Part shown: piece after piece, positions 1 through 7,654 of the stretch
How positions within the stretch are numbered: the stretch's first letter is position 1
Layout: every line of letters starts with the position of its first letter
From: Methylovirgula sp.
GTDB taxonomy: Bacteria > Pseudomonadota > Alphaproteobacteria > Rhizobiales > Beijerinckiaceae
Direction: 5' to 3'
Length of the DNA stretch: 10,448 nucleotides
Assembly: GCA_030040215.1 (NCBI GenBank)
Contig: JASHUD010000145.1
Span: forward strand, 1 to 10,448
The notes under the pieces: model-generated
Told to the model about the DNA's origin: nothing
Seen by the model: only the letters and a program-made list of their open reading frames with translations
Databases searched by the model: none
Program-made: the position numbers and the translations under genes

Positions 1-875
1 ATGGCGAGCACGATCTCGTGCTTGACCGCGACCGCGATCGTGCCAAGCAGTCCGCCCAAGGCGAGCGAGCCAGTATCGCCCATGAAAATCTGCGCGGGCG
101 GCGCGTTGAACCAAAGGAATCCGAGGCCCGCGCCGATCAAGGCACCGCAGACGACCGCCAGCTCGCCGGCGCCCGGAACGAAATTAATACCGAGATAGGC
201 CGAGAAAATCGCATTGCCGGCAAGATAGGCGATGATGCCGAACGCGGCCGCGGCAATCATCACCGGCACGATCGCCAGCCCGTCGAGTCCGTCGGTGAGA
301 TTGACGGCGTTGCCGGCGGCAATGATGATGAACGGTCCGAAGATCAGGAAGAATACGCCGAGATCGACGACGTAGCCCTTGATCGCCGGCAACGCCAATC
401 CCGTCGTATCCGACGTCCCGACCTTCATCATGGCGTAGCAGGCGATCACCGCGATGATCGCTTCGAGCAAGAGACGCGTTAGTCCGGAAAGCCCTCCATT
501 CGTTTGTTTCGTCACTTTCAGATAGTCGTCATAAAAGCCGATGAGGCCGAAGCCGGCCATCACGAGAAGCACGATCCACACGTAGCGGCTGGCGAGATTG
601 GCCCACAGCAGGGTCGATACGATGAGGCCGGAGAGGATCATCAGGCCGCCCATCGTCGGCGTGCCCTTTTTGGTCAGCAGATGGGATGGCGGACCGTCGC
701 TGCGGATCGGTTGGCCTTTGCCCTGTTTGATGCGCAGCGCCGCGATGATCCGCGGCCCGAAGAAAAACACAAAAAACAGCGCCGTCGCCGTTGCGCCGCC
801 GGAGCGAAACGTGATGTAGCGAAACAGATTGAGCGGGCCGAAATGATGCGAATATTGGGCAAGCCAGGTTAGCAT
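1..875 (-). CDS. mraY: MraY, phospho-MurNAc-pentapeptide transferase (partial, C-terminus beyond left edge)
   Basis: MraY is the integral membrane enzyme that transfers phospho-MurNAc-pentapeptide from UDP to undecaprenyl phosphate, making lipid I on the cytoplasmic face of the inner membrane. The ATG at 875 has an AGGA ribosome site about 8 nt upstream, and the protein begins MLTWLAQYSHHFGPLNLFRY. About 291 codons are present of a family length near 360. Family landmarks seen: KKGTPTMGG at residues 69-77, the catalytic Asp pair in GFYDDYLK (D116, D117), NLTDGLDG at 192-199, and MGDTGS with the third conserved Asp at 267. Many hydrophobic helices lie between these, as expected for a ten-helix protein. 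The downstream HHHFE region falls outside the window. The gene follows murF after a 34-nt gap that holds only the ribosome site, and presumably continues the operon towards murD and ftsW. Confidence 0.97.
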   Translation of the reverse strand, partial: MLTWLAQYSHHFGPLNLFRYITFRSGGATATALFFVFFFGPRIIAALRIKQGKGQPIRSDGPPSHLLTKKGTPTMGGLMILSGLIVSTLLWANLASRYVWIVLLVMAGFGLIGFYDDYLKVTKQTNGGLSGLTRLLLEAIIAVIACYAMMKVGTSDTTGLALPAIKGYVVDLGVFFLIFGPFIIIAAGNAVNLTDGLDGLAIVPVMIAAAAFGIIAYLAGNAIFSAYLGINFVPGAGELAVVCGALIGAGLGFLWFNAPPAQIFMGDTGSLALGGLLGTIAVAVKHEIVLA

Positions 876-909
876 TCAAAATTCCTGTTGGGCCGCGCTG
901 CGAAAGAGA

Positions 910-2361
910 TCACTCGGAGGCCGCGTCATGATAGCGGGTCTTGAGGGTCGCGACGATGGCATGCATGCGGCTCGCGTTCGAACCCTTCACGATGACCACG
1001 TCGCCGGGGCGCACGGCCGCCACGACCGACGGCTCGAGGGCCGCGGCGCTCGACTGCCAGGCGCCCTTCGCGGGCTCCGGTAGCGCGTCGAAAAGATGCT
1101 TCATCAACGGACCCGCCGCGAAGACGAGATCGACGCGGTTCTTGTCCACATCCGCCGCGAGGCCGGCATGCAGCTGCGCCGCGTCGACGCCAAGTTCCAG
1201 CATGTCGCCCAACACGGCGATGCGCCGGCCGGCGACGGGCAGCGCGCCGAGCAGCGCCAGCGCGGCGCGCGTCGAAGCCGGATTGGCGTTATAGCTTTCA
1301 TCGATGAGCATGAAAGGCCCGTCTTTGGTTTGCAGCGTAAATCTGCGTCCGCGCCCGGCCGGCACATCGAATGTGCCGAGCGCTTGCGCCGCCTCTTGCG
1401 GATCGAGACCGAGCGCCTGCGCCGCCAACAGGACGGCGAGCGAATCGACGGCAAGATGGCGGCCCGGCGCGCCGATCTTGTAGGTCAAATAGCGGCCCGC
1501 GACGCGCGCCGTGACAGTCGTATGGTCCGCAGCGAGTTCGACGTCGACGAGCGCGGCATCGGCGCGGTCGCTTTCGCCGAATGTGGCGATATGGCCGACT
1601 TCCGATTTACGCGCCGCGACGGCAAGCTGTTCGAATTGATCGACATCGCGATTGAGGATCGCGACGCCGCCGGGCGCGATTCCCGAAAAGATCTCGGCCT
1701 TGGCGTCGGCGATCGCCTCGATCGAATCGAAATGTTCGAGATGGACGGGCGCGACGCTGGTAATGATGGCGATGTGGGGGCGCGCAATGGCGGCGAGCGG
1801 CGTGATTTCGCCGGCGTGATTCATGCCGATCTCGATCACGCCGAAGCGGGTATCGCGCGGCATCCGTGCCAAGGTCAGCGGCACGCCCCACTGATTGTTG
1901 TAGGAGGCCGGCGACGCATGCACGCTACCCGCCTCCCAGAGTACGAGGCGCAACGCCTCCTTGGTCGTTGTCTTGCCGACCGAGCCGGTCACGGCCACGA
2001 TGCGCGCCACGCTGCGGGTGCGCGCGGCGACTGCCAGCCGTTCGAGCGCCGGCAGAACCGCCTTGACCACGTAGAGCGGACCCAACGATTTCAGCGCCTC
2101 GGCGTGCGCTTCGTCGACGACCGCGGCGACCGCCTCTTTGCGGAACGCCTCGGCCACATGGTCGTGCCCGTCGCCCTTCTCGCCTTTGATGGCGAAGAAC
2201 AGATCGCCGGGCGCGAGCGTGCGCGTGTCGATCGACAAGCCAAAGGTCGGCGCCGGGAGGCCGCCGCTGACCCGCGCGTTGAGCGGCCCGACGAGGCCGA
2301 GCGGCGTCCACAACGGCATCGCTCCTTGCTGCGGCATGGATTGCTGCGGCAGATTCATCAT
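910..2361 (-). CDS. murF: MurF, UDP-MurNAc-tripeptide:D-Ala-D-Ala ligase
   Basis: MurF is the cytoplasmic Mur ligase that adds D-Ala-D-Ala to the UDP-MurNAc tripeptide, using ATP, to give the pentapeptide substrate of MraY. The protein is 483 residues, slightly longer than typical. Seen in order: an N-terminal substrate-binding domain (about 20-110), the ATP-binding loop TGSVGKTTTKE at 125-135, the central domain with PASYNNQWGVPLT at 151-163, GRGRR at 336-340, and DESYNANP at 354-361 opening the C-terminal domain. I chose the ATG at 2361 because it forms an ATGA overlap with the murE stop (TGA at 2360-2358) and has AAGGA at 2375-2371, 9 nt upstream. The open frame extends 11 codons further to 2394, but that would overlap murE by 37 nt. 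A second in-frame ATG follows immediately at 2358. Confidence 0.97.
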   Translation of the reverse strand: MMNLPQQSMPQQGAMPLWTPLGLVGPLNARVSGGLPAPTFGLSIDTRTLAPGDLFFAIKGEKGDGHDHVAEAFRKEAVAAVVDEAHAEALKSLGPLYVVKAVLPALERLAVAARTRSVARIVAVTGSVGKTTTKEALRLVLWEAGSVHASPASYNNQWGVPLTLARMPRDTRFGVIEIGMNHAGEITPLAAIARPHIAIITSVAPVHLEHFDSIEAIADAKAEIFSGIAPGGVAILNRDVDQFEQLAVAARKSEVGHIATFGESDRADAALVDVELAADHTTVTARVAGRYLTYKIGAPGRHLAVDSLAVLLAAQALGLDPQEAAQALGTFDVPAGRGRRFTLQTKDGPFMLIDESYNANPASTRAALALLGALPVAGRRIAVLGDMLELGVDAAQLHAGLAADVDKNRVDLVFAAGPLMKHLFDALPEPAKGAWQSSAAALEPSVVAAVRPGDVVIVKGSNASRMHAIVATLKTRYHDAASE

Positions 2362-3809
2362 GCGGCGTGATCCTTCAATGCCGCACGGGCGCATTGCTGA
2401 TCGGAGAATGGAACCTTTCTATCGCCGACGATCTGCCCGGTCTCGTGTCCCTTGCCGGCGATGAGCAGAACATCGCCGGATTCAAGTTTGGCGATCGCAG
2501 CGGCGATCGCCGTTCCGCGATCGCCGATCTCGCGCACGTTCGGGCGGCCACCCGCGCCGGCAAGGACGGCACGGCGGATGGAGGCGGGATCTTCGGAGCG
2601 CGGATTGTCGTCGGTGACAATGACCTCGTCGGCAAGCCGCGCGGCGATCTCGCCCATCATCGGCCGCTTGCCCGAATCGCGATCGCCGCCGCAGCCGAAG
2701 ACTACCACGAGCCTGCCGCTTGCAAGCGGGCGCAGGGCGCTCAGCGCTTTTTCGAGCGCATCCGGCTTATGGGCATAATCGACAAAGACGGGCGCATTGT
2801 TACGCCGCCCGACGAGTTCGAGGCGCCCCGGCGTCCCTTCGAGCTTTTCGAGCGCCGCGAAGACCGGCTCGGGCGCCGCATGCGTCGCCAGCGCAAGTCC
2901 GGCGGCGACGAGCGCATTCTGCGCTTGGAATTCGCCGGCAAGCGGCAAACGCAACGCGTATGTTTTGCCCGCATATTCAACGACGAGACGCGTCGCTAAA
3001 TCTTCAGGCGTTGCTTCAACAAGCCGCAGTATCCCGCCTGCTTTACCTACCGAAATGACCGAAAGCCCGCGCGCCGTACAGGCCGCGATTACCGTCTCGG
3101 CGATCGCGCTATCGGCATCGACGACCGCCGGCTGGCCGGGCGCAAGCAAACGCTCAAAGAGGCGCAATTTAGCGGCGAGATAGGCGTTCATATCGGCATG
3201 ATAATCGAGATGATCCCGCGACAAATTGGTGAAGGCGCCGGCCGAGAGCCGCACGCCGTCCAAACGGCGCTGCTCGAGACCGTGCGAGGAGGCTTCGAGC
3301 GCGACATGGCTCACCCCGTCTTTGGCGAGACCATCGAGCGTCTGATGCAGTAGCACGGGATCGGGCGTCGTCAGCGCCCCGGAAATCGCGCCGGAGGGCG
3401 CGATGAGCCCGATCGTACCGAGCGAAGCGGCGCGATGGCCGAGCGCCGCCCAGATCTGCCGCGTGAACGCGGCGACCGAGGTTTTGCCGCTCGTCCCGGT
3501 AATAGCGACGATGGTTGCCGGTTGCGCGGGATAGAAACGTGCCGCGGCAAGCGCCAGCGCCCGGCGGGCGTCTCCGACCTTGACGAAGATTGCCGGCTCG
3601 ATGCGAGGGTCGGGAGCATGCTCGCCGACGACCGCGACGGCGCCGCGCGCTACGGCCTCCGCCGCGAAGGAAAGCCCATCGCGTTGGTTGCCCGGCAACG
3701 CGAAAAAAGCGAAATTCGCGCCGATCACACGGCTGTCGGCGCTGACCCCTTCGATAAGAAGCCCGGGCACGGCGCACGTCGCCTCGGGCAAGAGATCGGC
3801 AAGCTGCAT
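2358..3809 (-). CDS. murE: MurE, UDP-MurNAc-L-Ala-D-Glu:meso-diaminopimelate ligase
   Basis: MurE adds the third amino acid of the peptidoglycan stem peptide in the cytoplasm, using ATP. The protein is 483 residues. Seen in order: the N-terminal UDP-MurNAc domain (about 1-95, with GVSADSR at 21-27), the ATP-binding loop TGTSGKT at 104-110, TTPDP at 147-151, EASSHGL at 172-178, the YLAAK segment whose lysine (K214) is probably the carbamylated residue, DYAHKPD at 344-350, and DNPR at 401-404. DNPR is the motif that marks meso-diaminopimelate rather than lysine specificity, and AGKGHE follows at 451-456. The ATG at 3809 overlaps the ftsI stop by one base (TGATG) and sits 6 nt after GGGGAG. A TTG one codon upstream is less likely because its spacing would be only 3 nt. 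The gene overlaps murF by 4 nt. Confidence 0.97.
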   Translation of the reverse strand: MQLADLLPEATCAVPGLLIEGVSADSRVIGANFAFFALPGNQRDGLSFAAEAVARGAVAVVGEHAPDPRIEPAIFVKVGDARRALALAAARFYPAQPATIVAITGTSGKTSVAAFTRQIWAALGHRAASLGTIGLIAPSGAISGALTTPDPVLLHQTLDGLAKDGVSHVALEASSHGLEQRRLDGVRLSAGAFTNLSRDHLDYHADMNAYLAAKLRLFERLLAPGQPAVVDADSAIAETVIAACTARGLSVISVGKAGGILRLVEATPEDLATRLVVEYAGKTYALRLPLAGEFQAQNALVAAGLALATHAAPEPVFAALEKLEGTPGRLELVGRRNNAPVFVDYAHKPDALEKALSALRPLASGRLVVVFGCGGDRDSGKRPMMGEIAARLADEVIVTDDNPRSEDPASIRRAVLAGAGGRPNVREIGDRGTAIAAAIAKLESGDVLLIAGKGHETGQIVGDRKVPFSDQQCARAALKDHAA

Positions 3810-5581
3810 CAATGGCTCCCCGGAGCCGGAAGATTGGCCGGCGTATAGCCGAGTTGGGCAAGCAGCGGGAATGGCTCGGCCGGTGGCGTAAAGCGCGGCG
3901 CAAGACCGAGCAAGGGGCCGGCGCGCGCAATGATCTTTCCGGTGATCACGCCGGCGTTCCAGGCTGCGGTGCGGTAGCCGCCGGTTTCCGGCAGCCCTTG
4001 GGGCTCGTCCAACATCGTAAAGAACAGATATTTGGGCTTATCGGCCGGTACGATGGCCATGAATGTGGTCCGTACTTTGTCCTTCGCGTAGCGGCCATGG
4101 ACAATTATATCGGCCGTGCCGGTTTTGCCGCCAACGAAATAACCGTCGACGTCAGCCTTCCGTGCCGAGCCGATTTCCGCGTTGAGACGCATCAGATAGC
4201 GCAAGCTCTCCGAAGTTTGGGGCTTGATGACCCGCGGCGCGTCCTTTTTGGCATCTTCCTCGTCGCGCTTCAAGAAAGTGGGCTTGATCATGATACCGCC
4301 GTTGACCAGCGCGCCGACCGCCATCAGCGCCTGCAACGGCGCCACATTGAGGCCCTGGCCGAAGGCGATCGTCATCGTATTCAGCTCGCCCCAATGTTTC
4401 GGCACCAGCGGCTCGGCCGATTCCGGCAGTTCGGTGCGCAGCCGCGTCAATTGCCCCATCTTGGCGAGAAACGCCTTATGGCCGTCGACGCCGACCATCA
4501 GCGCCATCCGCGCGGCGCCGATGTTGGAGGAATAGGTGAAGACCTCCGGCACGGTAAGAAACCGATGCTGCGCGTGAAAATCGTGAATCGTAAAATTGCC
4601 GTAGCGCAACGATTCGCGCGCATCGATCTGCGAATTGAGCGTTACCTTCCCGCAATCGAGCGCCATCGCCACCGATAGCGCCTTGAAGGTCGAACCCATC
4701 TCATAGACGCCGACCGACATCCGATTAATGCGATCGGGGTCGAGCGCATCGACCGGATTGTTCGGATCGAAATCGGGCAGCGAGGCCATGGCGATGACTT
4801 CGCCGGTATTAACGTCGAGAATGGCGGCGGCGCCGGCCTTGGCCTTGAACTTATCGATGCCTTTGGCGAGTTCGTCGCGCACCGCATAGGTAGCGTCGAG
4901 ATCGAGCGAAGTGACCAGCGGTCTCAGATCTTCGTTGGTCAGATTGAAGCCGGCGTCATGAAGGTCGGCGAGCCCTTCGCCGTCGATATATTTCTCGAGT
5001 CCCGAGATGCCGATCCCGTCGATGTTGGCGTAGCCCAGCACGTGCGCGGCGACCGGGCCGTTCGGATAGACGCGCTTGTTCTCTTGCATGAAGCCGATAC
5101 CCGGCAGACCGAGGTGATAGACTTCCTGCCGCTGCTCGGGCGTGACGGCGCGTTTCACCCAGACGAATCCCTTGCGCGAGTTCAGTCTGTCGCGCAGTTC
5201 GCGCCGGTCGAGATCGGGAAATATCGCGGTCAGGTGGTCAATCGCATCGTCGCGATCGATGATGCGCCGCGGTTCGGCGAAGATCGAGGTGACTTTGATA
5301 TCGGTGGCGAGAATTGCGCCGTTGCGGTCCAAAATGTCGGGGCGCGCCGCGGCGACGGTATCGGAAGCGTTTTGGTGCACCTCTTGCCGCAGCTCCGGGT
5401 GAAGGCCCAAATAGATGAGCTTGCCGGCGATGACGCAGTAGATGAGTGCAAAGCCCAATGTGATCAGCTTGATGCGCCGCGTACCTTTGTCACGCTTCAG
5501 CGTAAAAAGGCGCAGCAGCCAGGGCGCCGCGTTGCGCGGCGGCCCGTTTACGTCTTCGTCCTTCTCGATGTCGGTTTCCAT
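3809..5581 (-). CDS. ftsI: FtsI (PBP3), septal peptidoglycan transpeptidase
   Basis: FtsI is the class B penicillin-binding protein that cross-links septal peptidoglycan in the divisome, anchored in the inner membrane with its catalytic domain in the periplasm. The protein is 590 residues from the ATG at 5581. Seen in order: a short cytoplasmic tail with many charged residues (1-37), one membrane segment at about 38-57, a pedestal domain beginning RPDILDRNGAILA (80-92), and the transpeptidase domain with all three active-site motifs: GSTFK (nucleophile S297, K300), SSN at 351-353, and KTGTA at 486-490. The C-terminal tail past about 560 is proline-rich. The ATG lies 2 nt after the ftsL stop. 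An in-frame TTG at 5587 would overlap that stop and add only two residues. I see no strong Shine-Dalgarno, which fits translation coupled to ftsL. Confidence 0.97.
   Translation of the reverse strand: METDIEKDEDVNGPPRNAAPWLLRLFTLKRDKGTRRIKLITLGFALIYCVIAGKLIYLGLHPELRQEVHQNASDTVAAARPDILDRNGAILATDIKVTSIFAEPRRIIDRDDAIDHLTAIFPDLDRRELRDRLNSRKGFVWVKRAVTPEQRQEVYHLGLPGIGFMQENKRVYPNGPVAAHVLGYANIDGIGISGLEKYIDGEGLADLHDAGFNLTNEDLRPLVTSLDLDATYAVRDELAKGIDKFKAKAGAAAILDVNTGEVIAMASLPDFDPNNPVDALDPDRINRMSVGVYEMGSTFKALSVAMALDCGKVTLNSQIDARESLRYGNFTIHDFHAQHRFLTVPEVFTYSSNIGAARMALMVGVDGHKAFLAKMGQLTRLRTELPESAEPLVPKHWGELNTMTIAFGQGLNVAPLQALMAVGALVNGGIMIKPTFLKRDEEDAKKDAPRVIKPQTSESLRYLMRLNAEIGSARKADVDGYFVGGKTGTADIIVHGRYAKDKVRTTFMAIVPADKPKYLFFTMLDEPQGLPETGGYRTAAWNAGVITGKIIARAGPLLGLAPRFTPPAEPFPLLAQLGYTPANLPAPGSH
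3816..3821 (-). promoter_or_regulatory. Ribosome binding site deciding the murE start
   Basis: GGGGAG inside the end of ftsI lies 6 nt before the ATG at 3809 but only 3 nt before the in-frame TTG at 3812. The spacing favours the ATG and the TGATG stop-start overlap. Confidence 0.65.
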
Positions 5582-5583
5582 GG

Positions 5584-6000
5584 TCAATTCGGAGTTGTCT
5601 CGTCACCGGCCAGATGCGGATTGCGCGGCGTATTGCTATCCTCGTCCTGCGACGGCGCGTCGGGCTTGCCGTCCGCGCCTTTGGCGGGAGGCGGGGCGAT
5701 GGATTGGGCGGCCAGCCGCGCGTCGGGTTTGTCGGGCAGAGCCGTGATTGGCACGATCTGCTTCAGCGCGGGCTGTTGAAGGTTGAGGAATTGGTCGGCC
5801 AGCGCTTCGATCCGCTCGGGCCGCGAGACATGCTCCCACTCCGCCTTCAGCATGGCGATCGAATCCTGCTCGGATTTGATCTGCTGATGCAATCGGACGA
5901 TCTGTTCCCCCCGAAAGATCGTTTCGTATTTGATCGAATAGGCGTAGATCGCCGAACTGACCAAAGCGGCGATCGCCAGCACATTGAGAAGGCGCACCAT
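5584..6000 (-). CDS. ftsL: FtsL, cell division membrane protein
   Basis: FtsL is a small bitopic divisome protein. In well-studied bacteria it forms a coiled-coil complex with FtsB and FtsQ and helps activate FtsWI. This 138-residue protein has a very short cytoplasmic start (MVRLLN), one membrane segment at about 5-22, and then a charged heptad-like region at about 28-75 (for example IVRLHQQIKSEQDSIAMLKAEW) that fits a periplasmic coiled coil. The LEKE-type sequence of the family is not strongly conserved, so the call rests on size, topology and position between rsmH and ftsI. The tail after about residue 90 is rich in Pro, Asp and Ala and probably disordered. The ATG at 6000 overlaps the rsmH stop by one base (TGATG) and has a perfect AGGAGG 5 nt upstream. 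Confidence 0.92.
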   Translation of the reverse strand: MVRLLNVLAIAALVSSAIYAYSIKYETIFRGEQIVRLHQQIKSEQDSIAMLKAEWEHVSRPERIEALADQFLNLQQPALKQIVPITALPDKPDARLAAQSIAPPPAKGADGKPDAPSQDEDSNTPRNPHLAGDETTPN

Positions 6001-7031
6001 CAGCGCCTCCTCTTGGGTTGCGGCAGGCGCGCCAATCCAAGGAGCGCGGGATCGGCCGGGCGCGGCGGCGCAGCGGTGCGTATTCCGACGCGCAGCTTTG
6101 CCGAACGGGCGCGCGGATTGCTCTCGATCTCGGCTTGTGAAGGCTCGATCGGCTGCCGCCCCGAGAGACTGAACGTAGCAGCCGGTTTTGCCGGCTCGCC
6201 GGGCAGCAGCCGCGAGGCCGCTTCGCCGCGCCCGGAGCGCGTTGTGAAGAACTGTTTCACGATCCGGTCTTCGAGCGAATGGAACGTCACGACGGCGAGA
6301 CATCCGCCTTCCTTCAGCATGCGCTCGGCGCCGACGAGGCCGCCAACCAGCTCGCCGAGCTCGTCGTTGACGACAATGCGCAGCGCCTGAAAGCTGCGTG
6401 TCGCGGGATGGATGGCGCCGGGTTTGCCCGGCGCAACCCTGGCGATGAGCTCGGCGAGGCGGGCGGTGCTCGCAATCGGCGCGCGCGCGCGTTCCGCGAC
6501 GATGGCTTTGGCGATCCGCCGCGCGGCACGCTCTTCGCCGAAATAATAGAGAATGTCGGCGAGTTCGGCTTCGTCCGCGCCGTCGACGAGATCGGCGGCG
6601 CTTTTTCCTTCCCGCTCCATGCGCATGTCGAGCGGACCGTCACGGCGAAAGGAAAAACCGCGCGCCGCTTCGTCAAGCTGCATCGAGGAAACGCCGATGT
6701 CGAAAACGATCCCGTCGAAGGCGGCAATCCCTTGGCTTCGCGCCGCCTCCTCCAAGTCGGTGAAACGCGCCCGTTCGAGGGTAAGCCGGCCGCCCGAAGC
6801 CCGCGCCAGCTCCTCGCCCGTCGCGATCGCGGTCGGATCGCGGTCGAGCGCCAGGACCTTTGTGCCCGGTGTCGAAAGAATGGCTTGGCTATCGCCGCCG
6901 GCGCCGAACGTGGCGTCTAGATAAATACCGCCTTGGCGGGGGCTGAGGGCGGCGAGGATTTCTGCACGAAGCACGGGAAGGTGGCGGGCCAGTCCGCCAA
7001 CGGCGATGAGGTCGCCGCGGCCCGCTGTCAT
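6000..7031 (-). CDS. rsmH: RsmH (MraW), 16S rRNA m4C1402 N4-methyltransferase
   Basis: RsmH uses S-adenosylmethionine to methylate the N4 of C1402 in the 16S rRNA decoding centre. The protein is 343 residues. Seen in order: HLPVL at 17-21, the SAM-binding DATFGAGG at 39-46, ALDRDP at 61-66, FDIGVSSMQLD at 110-120 followed by RGFSFRRDGPLDMRM at 124-138, HPATRSFQALRIVVN at 208-222, FHSLEDRIVK at 250-259, and NPRARSAKLR at 306-315 near the end. The position after GAGG, often His in other bacteria, is Asp here. The ATG at 7031 overlaps the mraZ stop (ATGA) and has GGAG at 7042-7039, 7 nt upstream. The same frame stays open to 7622, giving an apparent 540-residue protein, but that extension overlaps mraZ and carries no RsmH homology. 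Confidence 0.97.
   Translation of the reverse strand: MTAGRGDLIAVGGLARHLPVLRAEILAALSPRQGGIYLDATFGAGGDSQAILSTPGTKVLALDRDPTAIATGEELARASGGRLTLERARFTDLEEAARSQGIAAFDGIVFDIGVSSMQLDEAARGFSFRRDGPLDMRMEREGKSAADLVDGADEAELADILYYFGEERAARRIAKAIVAERARAPIASTARLAELIARVAPGKPGAIHPATRSFQALRIVVNDELGELVGGLVGAERMLKEGGCLAVVTFHSLEDRIVKQFFTTRSGRGEAASRLLPGEPAKPAATFSLSGRQPIEPSQAEIESNPRARSAKLRVGIRTAAPPRPADPALLGLARLPQPKRRR
6006..6011 (-). promoter_or_regulatory. Strong ribosome binding site of ftsL
   Basis: A perfect AGGAGG lies 5 nt before the ftsL ATG, inside the end of rsmH. It is the strongest Shine-Dalgarno in the cluster and fixes the ftsL start at 6000. Confidence 0.8.
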
Positions 7032-7510
7032 TCCCGTGCTCCATGCGGTCGCGGTTCTCCCGCGGTTCGGGAATTGAGCTCTCTTCGCAAATCGCGCACC
7101 CGATTTCTGGCCTCCTCGAAATGCGCGCGAAAACGGCCCGGTTCCCAGATCTGAAACTTGTCGCCCTGCCCGACGAACGTGACCTCCTCGCGGATGCCGG
7201 CATAGGCCTTGATCGAATCGGTCAGCACCACCCGGCCTTCCGCGTCGACCTTGAGGATTTCGCTGGCGCCGTAGAGCGCCGTCGAAAGAAACTCGTGGTC
7301 CTCCGAATACGGCGCATGCAGCGCCAGAAGCTGATCGATCTCCCGCACCAACGCGTTGCCACCGCAATCGACCGCCGCGGCATCGAGCGATGGATGCGCG
7401 AAGAGCCCGTCGAATCCATCGCGCGCCAGCACCGCTCGAAACGGGGCTGGAATCGACACCCTGCCCTTCGCATCGAGCCGATTGGTGAAACGCGAGACGA
7501 ACCGGTCCAC
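7028..7510 (-). CDS. mraZ: MraZ, transcriptional regulator of the dcw operon
   Basis: MraZ is an AbrB-like DNA-binding protein. In E. coli it represses its own dcw promoter by binding TGGGN direct repeats. This copy is 160 residues and holds two tandem SpoVT/AbrB-type units, each with its signature: LDAKGRVSIP at 12-21 and VDAEGRVVL at 88-96. A charged tail (about 140-160) goes beyond the usual core. The start is a GTG at 7510, giving the usual alphaproteobacterial beginning MDRFVSRFTNRLDAKGRVS, with a G-rich stretch about 7 nt upstream as a plausible ribosome site. The frame remains open to 7663, but the extra residues would translate the predicted promoter and operator and do not look like MraZ. 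It is first in the dcw cluster and overlaps rsmH by 4 nt. Confidence 0.95.
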   Translation of the reverse strand: MDRFVSRFTNRLDAKGRVSIPAPFRAVLARDGFDGLFAHPSLDAAAVDCGGNALVREIDQLLALHAPYSEDHEFLSTALYGASEILKVDAEGRVVLTDSIKAYAGIREEVTFVGQGDKFQIWEPGRFRAHFEEARNRVRDLRRELNSRTAGEPRPHGARE

Positions 7511-7546
7511 GCCTTCGCCCCCCAAACCAACGCCACGCACGTAACG

Positions 7547-7561
7547 CCGCCGGCTCGGCGG
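7547..7561 (-). promoter_or_regulatory. GC-rich inverted repeat in the mraZ leader (hairpin 2)
   Basis: CCGCCG and CGGCGG pair across a 3-nt loop, giving an all-GC 6-bp stem that lies 6 nt after hairpin 1 and ends 36 nt before the mraZ GTG. There is no U-tract after it, so it is not a standard terminator. Confidence 0.4.
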
Positions 7562-7567
7562 AGAGGC

Positions 7568-7582
7568 CCATCTCGGAGATGG
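7568..7582 (-). promoter_or_regulatory. Inverted repeat in the mraZ leader (hairpin 1)
   Basis: CCATCTC and GAGATGG are perfect complements around a single central base. In RNA this would fold as a 6-bp stem with a 3-nt loop about 24 nt after the predicted transcription start. It could equally be a dyad protein site. No function is known to me. Confidence 0.4.
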
Positions 7583-7601
7583 ACTTGGCTGAGCTGAGCC
7601 A

Positions 7602-7636
7602 TGGGATGATTTGGGATAGCATGGGACAATCAGGGG
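7602..7636 (+). promoter_or_regulatory. Putative MraZ operator: TGGGA repeats at 10-bp pitch
   Basis: TGGGA occurs three times at exact 10-bp spacing (7602-7606, 7612-7616, 7622-7626), and a fourth degenerate copy, AGGGG, sits in register at 7632-7636. The five-base unit with five-base spacer matches the MraZ box described in E. coli (direct TGGGN repeats). It overlaps the predicted promoter directly upstream of mraZ, so MraZ binding would block RNA polymerase. Read on the mraZ coding strand the units are TCCCA. Confidence 0.7.
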
Positions 7637-7641
7637 GTCAA
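7613..7641 (-). promoter_or_regulatory. mraZp: Candidate sigma-70-type promoter of the dcw operon
   Basis: On the minus strand, TTGACC (7641-7636) is followed after 17 nt by TATCCC (7618-7613). Read with its flank, the downstream element is GCTATCCC (7620-7613), which resembles the alphaproteobacterial housekeeping pattern TTGAC then GCTANAWC, although the last bases are C-rich. A start of transcription near 7606 would leave a leader of about 96 nt before the mraZ GTG. The TGGGA repeats cover the spacer, the -10 element and the start point. This is predicted from sequence only; a weaker alternative may exist around 7725-7699. Confidence 0.5.
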
Positions 7642-7642
7642 C

Positions 7643-7654
7643 CGGGCGCGCCCG
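7643..7654. repeat. 12-bp perfect palindrome just upstream of the predicted -35
   Basis: CGGGCGCGCCCG is a perfect palindrome one base outside the predicted TTGAC element. It could be a protein-binding dyad, but a short all-GC palindrome is not rare in a genome of this composition. Confidence 0.35.

Noticed and set aside
18..872. Plus-strand frames at 18-482 and 504-872
   Set aside because: They are antisense to mraY, which reads in frame across the whole stretch with all its motifs.
1096..2370. 424-residue plus-strand open frame opposite murF
   Set aside because: It is antisense to a complete, motif-bearing murF, is Arg/Asp-rich with no recognisable domain, and long antisense frames are common at this GC content.
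3812..5779. Long plus-strand frames at 3812-4678 and 4958-5779, opposite ftsI and ftsL
   Set aside because: They are complementary to conserved FtsI sequence, have no coherent domains and no convincing ribosome sites.
6479..6489. GC dinucleotide run in rsmH as a phase-variable slippage tract
   Set aside because: Only 11 nt of alternating GC inside a highly GC-rich essential gene; too short to suggest programmed variation.
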